Shown in pieces: positions 1-9,000 of a stretch of DNA of 64,000 bases. This DNA is from CAZCVI01 sp964502145 (lineage in GTDB: Bacteria; Acidobacteriota; Aminicenantia; UBA2199). Under the pieces are notes generated by a model. It did no database searches and had not been told where the DNA came from. It saw only the letters and a program-made list of their open reading frames with translations. A program made the translations under genes and the position numbers. The first letter of the stretch is position 1. Every line of letters starts with the position of its first letter. The DNA is taken from NCBI GenBank assembly GCA_964502145.1, contig CAZCVI010000002.1:186001-250000 (forward strand). The letters are read 5' to 3'.

Positions 1-3000
1 CCTTGAGCCCCGCGTACATCATTTACACGTCAGGGACCACTGGCAAACCCAAAGGCATTATTACCGAGCACCGTCAGGTCGTCGCGTATATTTATTCCTT
101 TTGGAATCAATTCCCAGTCTCTGCCGCCGATATTTCCATGCAACTCACCACCTATACCTTCGATTTATTTATCGAGGAAGTATTCCCCACCCTCCTGAGA
201 GGTGGAAAAATAGTCATCCCTACCAAAGCCGACGTGCTGGATTTTGATCTCTTGTGCCAGTTAATTTTTACTCAGCAGGTTACGATTATTGATTGTACCC
301 CCCTGTTATTGAATGAGTTTAATAATCGCTGTGTTCCTGGCTCTCCTCATAACCCCCTGGCCTCCGTTCATACCTTTATTAGCGGTGGCGATATATTAAA
401 AGCAGAGCATGTCCAAAACCTGTTGCAAATCGGCACGGTGTACAATACCTACGGTCCCACCGAAACAACCGTTTGCGCCACCTATTACCGGTATTCCAGC
501 CAAAATAATGTATCACGCTCCACTATTCCCATCGGTAAACCCATCATGAATTATCAAGTGGTTATCCTGGATAAACACAACCACCCTGTGCCCGTGGGCG
601 TTGGCGGTGAATGTTGTATCGGTGGTGTTGGTGTAGTACGCGGTTATTTAAACCGCCCCGAATTAACCCATGACAAATTTATCCTTTTTCCCGTGCTATC
701 CACTCCTGCCACTAGACTCTATAAAACCGGTGACCTGACCCGCTGGCTAGCCGATGGCAATATTGAGTTTTTAGGCCGCTTGGATTTCCAGGTCAAGATA
801 CGGGGCTTCCGTATTGAACTGGGAGAAATTGAAACCCAATTGCTGACACACCATTTAATCAGCGAAACGTTTGTCATGGTCAGGGAAGAACAAAATGGCG
901 AAAAGTACCTCTGCGCTTATCTTGTGCCCCATTTTTCGGACCCCTCTCATACTGCCAGTGCTTCTGATTTGAGAGCTTTTTTAGAGACCCGATTACCCGA
1001 TTACATGATCCCCGCGTATTTCGTGTGGTTGGACAAAATGCCCCTGACCGCAACTGGCAAGCTGGATAGAAAAGCCCTGCCCAATCCGGAATTCAAGGGC
1101 GGCGATCATTATATCGCACCCAGGGATGAGATTGAAACAAAAATGGTGGAGATATGGTCGGAAATCTTAGCCAGGGACCCCCTGCATGCCTCGCAATTGC
1201 AAAGTTCCATTGGCATTGATGATAATTTCTTTGAATTGGGTGGTCACTCCTTAAGAGCCACCACCATGATGTCTAAAATACATAAAGCATTAAATGTCAA
1301 AATCGAATTGGTCGAGATATTCAAAACCCCCACCATTCGAGATATCTCCCGGTTTATCCAGGGTTCGAAAAAAGATGTTTTTAAAATTATAGAACCCACC
1401 GAGGAAAAGGAGTATTATCCCTTATCCTCGGCCCAGAAACGGTTATACTTTCTCCAGCAAATGGATTCCACCAGTACCGGTTACAATATCCCGCTGGTTT
1501 TATCCCTTGGACAGGGTATAGATAAAGGTAAACTGGAGTTTACTTTAAAACAATTAATCACCAGACATGAAAGTTTAAGAACATCCTTTGAGCGCGTGAA
1601 TGAAGAAATAGTTCAAATCATACATCCCGCCCAGAGTCTTCAGTTCACGCTGGATTATTATGAAGTCCATACCACCCCATTAACCGAGATTATTAACGGT
1701 TATATCAAACCCTTTAATTTAAGTCTTGCACCTTTGATGCGCTCCGCCTTGATCAAGCAGCAAGATGGGAATTATATCTGGTTGGTAGATATCCATCACA
1801 TCGTATCTGATGGCCAATCCCACACCGTTCTTGTAGAGGATTTTTTGCATCTGAATAGGGGAGATGGTCCATTAACACCACTGCCCATTCAATATAAAGA
1901 TTTTGTCCAGTGGCAGAATCATTTATTTGAAAGTGGTGCGATAACTGCCCAGAAGGATTATTGGTTAACGTTGTATGCCGGGGAAATTCCCCGTCTCAAT
2001 TTCCCCACCGACTATAAACGACCCGAAGTGTTCACCTCCCAGGGAGATCAATACCTGTTCGATTTGGAAATAGGGGAGGTCCAGCAATTTAAAATGCTCG
2101 GCTCCCGGTTCGGTGGCACCTTGTATATGAATATGATGGCCGTGTTAAATACCCTGTTATATAAATATACGGGTCAGACTGACATCATCATCGGGAGTGG
2201 CATAACCGGCAGGCAACATGCCGATCTCCAACATGTGGTGGGCATGTTTGTTAACATTCTGGTCATGAGGAATTATCCCCGTGGTGAAATTTCTTACGAA
2301 CGCTTTTTGCAAGACGTGATCGCCAACAGTGTCAACGCATTTGAAAACCAGGACGTCCAATTCGAGGAGCTGGTGGATAAACTCGACCTGGAACGAGACC
2401 CTTCCAGAAATCCCCTCTTTGATATTTCCCTGGTGGTCCAAAACTTCAAGCAAGCCAATAACCCGCGCCACCCACACACGCCTAATGAAAACCAACCGGT
2501 TACTCTATATAAAAATACCACCGCTAAATTTGATCTCTCCTTTTTTCTCGAAGAAGCAGAAGCTAGTGTAAATGCAGGCATTGAATATTATACCGGCATA
2601 TTTAAAGTAGAGACAATCGCACGGTTGGCCACCCATTTTAAGAATGTGATTAGCACCATAATAAAAAATCCCAGCATCCTCTTAAAAGATATAGATATCC
2701 TTTCCCCAGCAGAAAAAGAACAATTGCTCTACCAATTTAATGATACCATCACCCCTTTCCCCCAAGATAAAGCCATTCATCACATTTTTAAAGATCAGGT
2801 TGATAAAACCCCCCATGCGATTGCCTTGCTATATGAAGATCAAATTTTGACCTATAAAGAACTTGACTGGCAAGCCAACCACCTGGCTTATTATCTTTAT
2901 GAAAAGACTGGCATTCGTAGCGGAGAACCTGTTGGCGTATGGATGTCCCCATCCCTGTACCGCCCCATCGCAATCATGAGCATACTCAAAGCCGGTGGTG

Positions 3001-6000
3001 CTTTTGTGCCGCTCGACCCTGCCATTCCCGGTGAACGACTCAAATGTATTATAAATGATGCCTGTATTCGCTCCGTGTTATCTCAAAAAAAATATTTAGA
3101 GGAATTAAATCGTTTGCAACAGGAATGCCATTTTTTGCACAGTTATGTATGTTTGGATCGCCTTGATAGTTATAGTCAAGCAGAACAGGAACACGATCCA
3201 TTTTTTGACACCGAATCCCAGCCGGATACGTCGTGGTCTTCGTGGTCTGGGCCCGCTGTACTGCCCAGCCACCCCGCTTATATTATTTATACTTCAGGAA
3301 CCACTGGCACCCCAAAAGGCATTTTAATCGAACATCGTAGTCTCGTCAATTTAAATACCCTCTGTGCCCATGAATTTATGGTCAATGGCCGGGACCATAT
3401 CATCCAGTTTGCCAACATCTCTTTTGATGCCTCCATATTGGATATTTTTATGACTCTTATGAATGGAGCCACTTTGTTTCTGATGACTTCCGCCACTATC
3501 AGTGATTATGATTTGTTCCGCCGCTATATGATCCGCCATGGTATCACTATCGCCACATTGCCACCGCCCTATGCCAATCATCTTGATTTTGCTGCATTCG
3601 CCACCCTCAGAATCTTGATAACCGGCGGTTCCTCCGCCACCATGGATTTTATATACCAGTGCCGGGAAGCAGGTAAATTCCAATATATCAATGCTTATGG
3701 TCCTACCGAGTACACTATTTTTGCCACCTTATGGAACTCCACTCTATTCCCCCAGGCGACCACCGTGTCCATTGGCAAACCTATTCCCAATACCGCTATA
3801 TACATCGTGGATTCCTATATGTCCCTCAAACCTATCGGTGTTGTGGGTGAACTGTGTATTGCTGGCGCTGGTATAGCCCGCGGCTACTTGAACAACCCCC
3901 AACTTACCCACGAGCAATTTGTCTCCCACTCCACTTTATCCCCAAAAATCTACAAAACCGGTGACTTGGCCCGCTGGTTACCCGATGGCAATATCGAATT
4001 CCTTGGTAGAATTGATCATCAGGTAAAAATACGTGGCTTTCGTATCGAACTAGGAGAAATCGAAACCCGCTTATTAAAACATCCTGATGTGGTTCAAGCC
4101 GTTGTTTTAGACAGAAAAGACAATGGCGAGAGCTATTTATGCGCTTATATCGTCTCCCTTCCCGGCCAGGCTTTAGACACCTTGGAACTGACCTCCTACT
4201 TGGCCAGATACTTGCCCGGTTACATGATTCCCCACTATTTTTTACCCCTGGATTTTATCCCCTTGAATACCAGTGGTAAAGTCAACAGAAAAGCCTTGCC
4301 CGCCCCTAACGTGACTCGGTCCGAAGACTATATACCCCCCACCAACCCGGTGGAAGAAAAATTGGCCCTCATCTGGTCTGAAATCCTCGCCTTGGACTCC
4401 TATAAAATAAGTATGGAGGCCAATTTTTTTCAATTGGGCGGGCATTCTTTAAAAGCCACCCTGTTGGTCTCCAAGATTCACAAGGAATTGCATGTAAAAG
4501 TTCCCCTGGCTGAAATATTCAAAAGCCCCACTATTCGCAACCTGTCCCATTATTTGCATAAAAACATCCATACCACCACGTTGACTGCCAATCGCTTCTC
4601 TGCCATAGAACCCGTGGAAATCAAAGAATACTACCCCTTATCCTCCGCCCAAAAGCGCCTTTATTTTCTCCAGCAATTGGATCCCACCAGCACCAGTTAC
4701 AACATGACCATGGTTTTGCCCCTGGGAAAATCCATCCCCACCCAGACTATAGATGCCATCTTAAAAAAATTAATCGCCCATCACGAGAGTTTACGAACCT
4801 CTTTTATTCGTGTCGTGGATGAACCCTTTCAGAAGGTCCATGATCATGTCGATTTTGAAATACACTATTTTGATTTATCCACCCTTTCCCAGCAGGCCAC
4901 TGCTGAAATGGGACACTTGTTCCGTGAATTCGTCCGTCCCTTTGATTTATCCACAGCCCCGCTCATCCGGTCCGGTTTGATTACCATGCCCGATAATCAC
5001 TGTATCTGGCTCGTGGATATGCATCACATTATTTCCGATGGCACTTCCCAGACCATTCTTACCGAGGATTTCTTTTCCTTGTACCAGCACAACCCGTTAC
5101 CCAGCCTTCCCCTTCAATACAAGGATTTTTCCCACTGGCAGAACCATCTGTTTGCCAGTGGAACAATCACAGTGCAACAGAAATATTGGCTTGAATTATA
5201 TGCAGGTGAAATTCCCCGCTTGAACCTGCCCGTGGATTTTGAACGGCCCGCCATATTTACTTTTGCCGGAGATATTTATAACTTCATGCTGGAGCGTGAA
5301 GAGGCCCGCGCTTTTCGTGAGTTGGGTAACCAGCATGGCGCCACCCTTTATATGAATATTATGGCCGCCCTTAATACACTTTTTTATAAGTATACCGCCC
5401 AGACCGATATTATCATCGGCAGTGGTATTGCAGGCAGACCCCATATCGACCTCCAACATATTGTCGGCATGTTTGTGAATACCCTTGCCCTACGAAACCA
5501 TCCCCGTGGTGAAAAAACCTATCTCGCTTTTTTAAAAGAAGTGAACAACATCAGTATCAACGCCTTTGAAAACCAGGATGTCCAGTTCGAAGAACTGGTG
5601 GAAAAACTCGATATAGAGAGAGACCCTTCCAGAAACCCCTTGTTTGATATTTCCATGGTCGTGCAAAATTTCACCCAAGTCAAAGAAGCTAGCCAACCCC
5701 AGATCACAGGTGACGATATTATCGGCAGCCAATTCAAAAATACCACCGCCAAGTTTGATCTCACTTTTTTCATTTTAGAAGCTCAGGACCGCGTGTATAT
5801 TAGCATCGAATACTATTCCGCTATATTTAAAGAGGAGACCATCGCCCGTTTAGCTACCCATTTTAAGAATGTGATTCTATCTGTAATCAAGAATCCCACC
5901 ATGACCTTAAATGATATAGATATCCTTTCCCCCAATGAAAAGGAGCAATTGCTCTATCAATTTAATGATACCAAAGCCCCCTTTCCCCAGGATAAAACCA

Positions 6001-9000
6001 TTCACCTCCTCTTTGCAGAACAGGTCTGTAGAACCCCCGATGCCGTCGTTTTGGTCCATCAAGAGCAACAAATGACTTATAAAGAACTGGACCAGCAGGC
6101 CAATCGTTTGGCCTCTTATCTTTATCAAGAGAAAGGCGTCCACGATGGTCAGCCTGTTGGCGTATGGATGTCGCAATCTATATACCGCCAGGTTGCTATA
6201 TTGGCAATACTAAAAGCAGGTGGCGCTTTTGTCCCACTGGACCCCGCCATTCCCAGCGAACGAATCAAATATATCATAAACGATGCCCGGATCCACACTG
6301 TTCTATCGCAAAAATATCATCTGCGGGATTTAAATCGTTTGTTATGGGAATGCCATTCGTTTCACAGCTATTTATGTGTCGATAGCCTGGACATTCAGAG
6401 CGAAGCAGAACAAGAACAAAATCAATTGATGGACCAAGAACTTTGGCAGCATGTCGGCGAAAGCGCCACCGATGAAATTACCGGTGGTGGCTGGCTCAGC
6501 AGTTACACTGGCTTGCCCTTTTCCAAGCAAGAAATGGATGAATATGGCGACAATATTCTAAATAAGTTGTTACCCTTGCTCCATTCCAACATGAAGGTTC
6601 TCGAAATTGGCTGTGCCTCCGGTATCAGCATGTACCGTATCGCTCCAAAAGTGCGTTCCTATTATGGCACCGATCTCTCCGCTGCTATTATAGAAAGAAA
6701 TAAAAAGCAGGTCCAAGAACAAGGTGTTCCTAACATCACACTCGCCTGCTTACCTGCCCATGATATTCACCAGCTTCCCGAAAAAGATTTCCAGCTCATC
6801 ATCGTGAACAGTGTAATCCAGTGTTTCCATGGCCATAATTACCTGGGTAGCGTCATCCAAAAGGCCATTAACTTACTTGGAGACAACGGTTATCTGTTCA
6901 TTGGTGATGTCATGAACCAGGAAAAGAAAGACGAACTCGTCGGCGAACTGACCCATTTTAGAGAAACCCACCGCGACATGGGCTATTCCACCAAAACCGA
7001 TTTTTCAGCCGAGTTATTTGTTGCACCAGACTATTGGCAGGACCTGTACGTTCAATACCACCAGATTGAATCCGTGGTTTGTTCTGAGAAACTATTTTCC
7101 CTAGAAAATGAGCTCACCAAATTCCGCTATGATGTCCTGATCAAAGTAAACAAGCTCCGCCAAACAGACCCACGTCAACACCAACACTTCCAAAAGATTA
7201 AATTTCAGGATGATATGAGAGCAGTTTTGCCCCGTGATCGTTTTTGGCAAGGCCCCGATATTCCGGCCCATTATCCCGCATATATCATTTATACTTCTGG
7301 TTCCACCGGCAAACCCAAGGGCGTTTTGGTCGAGCATCGTTCCCTCGTTAATTTGTGTTACTGGCATAACAACACCTATTCCATCACCGCTTTAGATCGC
7401 GCTACCAAGTATGCGGGCTTTAGTTTTGACGCCTCGGTGTGGGAAATCTTTCCCTACCTTGTCAGCGGAGCTTCTTTGTACATGGTTCCCGAAGATATTT
7501 TGGTGGATGTTGACGCCTTGAACCGTTATTACCAAAAATTCCGTATTACCATCAGCTTTTTACCCACCCAGATGTGCGAACAATTTATGGCTATAGATAA
7601 CATGTCAGGCCACTCTTCATTACGTGTATTGTTAACAGGCGGCGATAAATTAAGACATTATATAAAAAGAGAATATCACGTGTATAATAATTATGGGCCC
7701 ACTGAAAATACTGTTGTTACCACCAGTTATTGCGTAACCCAGGTATCAGATAATATTCCCATTGGCAAACCCATATTTAACAATCAAATCTATATTTTGG
7801 ATCACGGCTTGCACCTGTTGCCTATTGGTGTCCCCGGTGAACTTTGTATTTCAGGCGCCAGTTTGGCCAGGGGCTATTTAAACAACCCCGAACTGACCCA
7901 CGATAAATTTATGACCCCGACTATCACCCCCATATTATCCACTTTGTCCACAAAAATCTACAAAACCGGCGATTTAGCCCGTTGGGTATCCGATGGCAAT
8001 ATCCAATTCCTCGGTAGGATTGACCAACAGGTTAAAATCCGTGGCTTCCGCATCGAGTTGGGCGAAATCGAGAAGCAACTGCTTGATTTTGCCAATGTAA
8101 AGGAAGCCGTAGTCATCGCCAAGACTGATGAAGAAGAAGATAAATATCTATGTGCCTATCTTGTCTCCCAAAACCAATGGGTCGCCTCTGAATTAAGGGA
8201 GTATCTGGCCAAATGTTTACCCGAGTATATGATCCCATCCTATTTTGTATCCATGGAAAAAATGCCGTTGACCCCCCAGGGAAAAATCGACCGAAACGCG
8301 TTACCCCACCCCAAGAAAAAAATCGGCGAGAGTTATGTTGCCCCAAGGAATCAGATTGAAACCCAATTGGTGGAAATATGGTCACAGGTTTTAAAGATGG
8401 AAAGCAATATCATCAGTATTGACAGCAGCTTTTTCCATCTGGGTGGGCACTCCTTAAAAGCCACCACCCTTGTATCCAAGATACACAAGCTATTTGATGT
8501 AAAAGTTCCCCTCGTGGAGATTTTCAGGATACCCACCATCAGAGAATTGGCCCAATACATCCGTGGGAAAAGCAAAGAGCGCCATATCGCCATAGAACCC
8601 ACCGAAGACAAGGAATACTATCGGTTATCCTCCTCCCAGAGACGATTATACTTCTTACAGCAATTGGCACCCCTCAGTATCGGCTACAACCTGCCCGATG
8701 TAATACACATTGGCCAAAACCTTGAATGGGAAAAATTGGAAAAAACCTTCACCCAATTAATAGAAAGGCATGAAAGTCTGCGCACATCCTTTCATATTAT
8801 TGACCAGTTTCCCGTGCAGAGAATTCATGCCCGTGTGGAATTTAAAATTGAATATCCAGCCCATATACAAGACCAGTCACAGCTAAAAAGTACCACCGAC
8901 GATTTTGTCAGGCCCTTTGATCTGGCTCAAGCCCCTTTATTGCGAGTGGCATTGATTAAATTCCAAAACAATCATCTTCTATTGGTGGACATGCATCATA

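Noticed and set aside
6430..7170. Methyltransferase as a separate gene or mis-assembly
   Set aside because: The frame is continuous on both sides, and the same arrangement occurs independently in gene 4.
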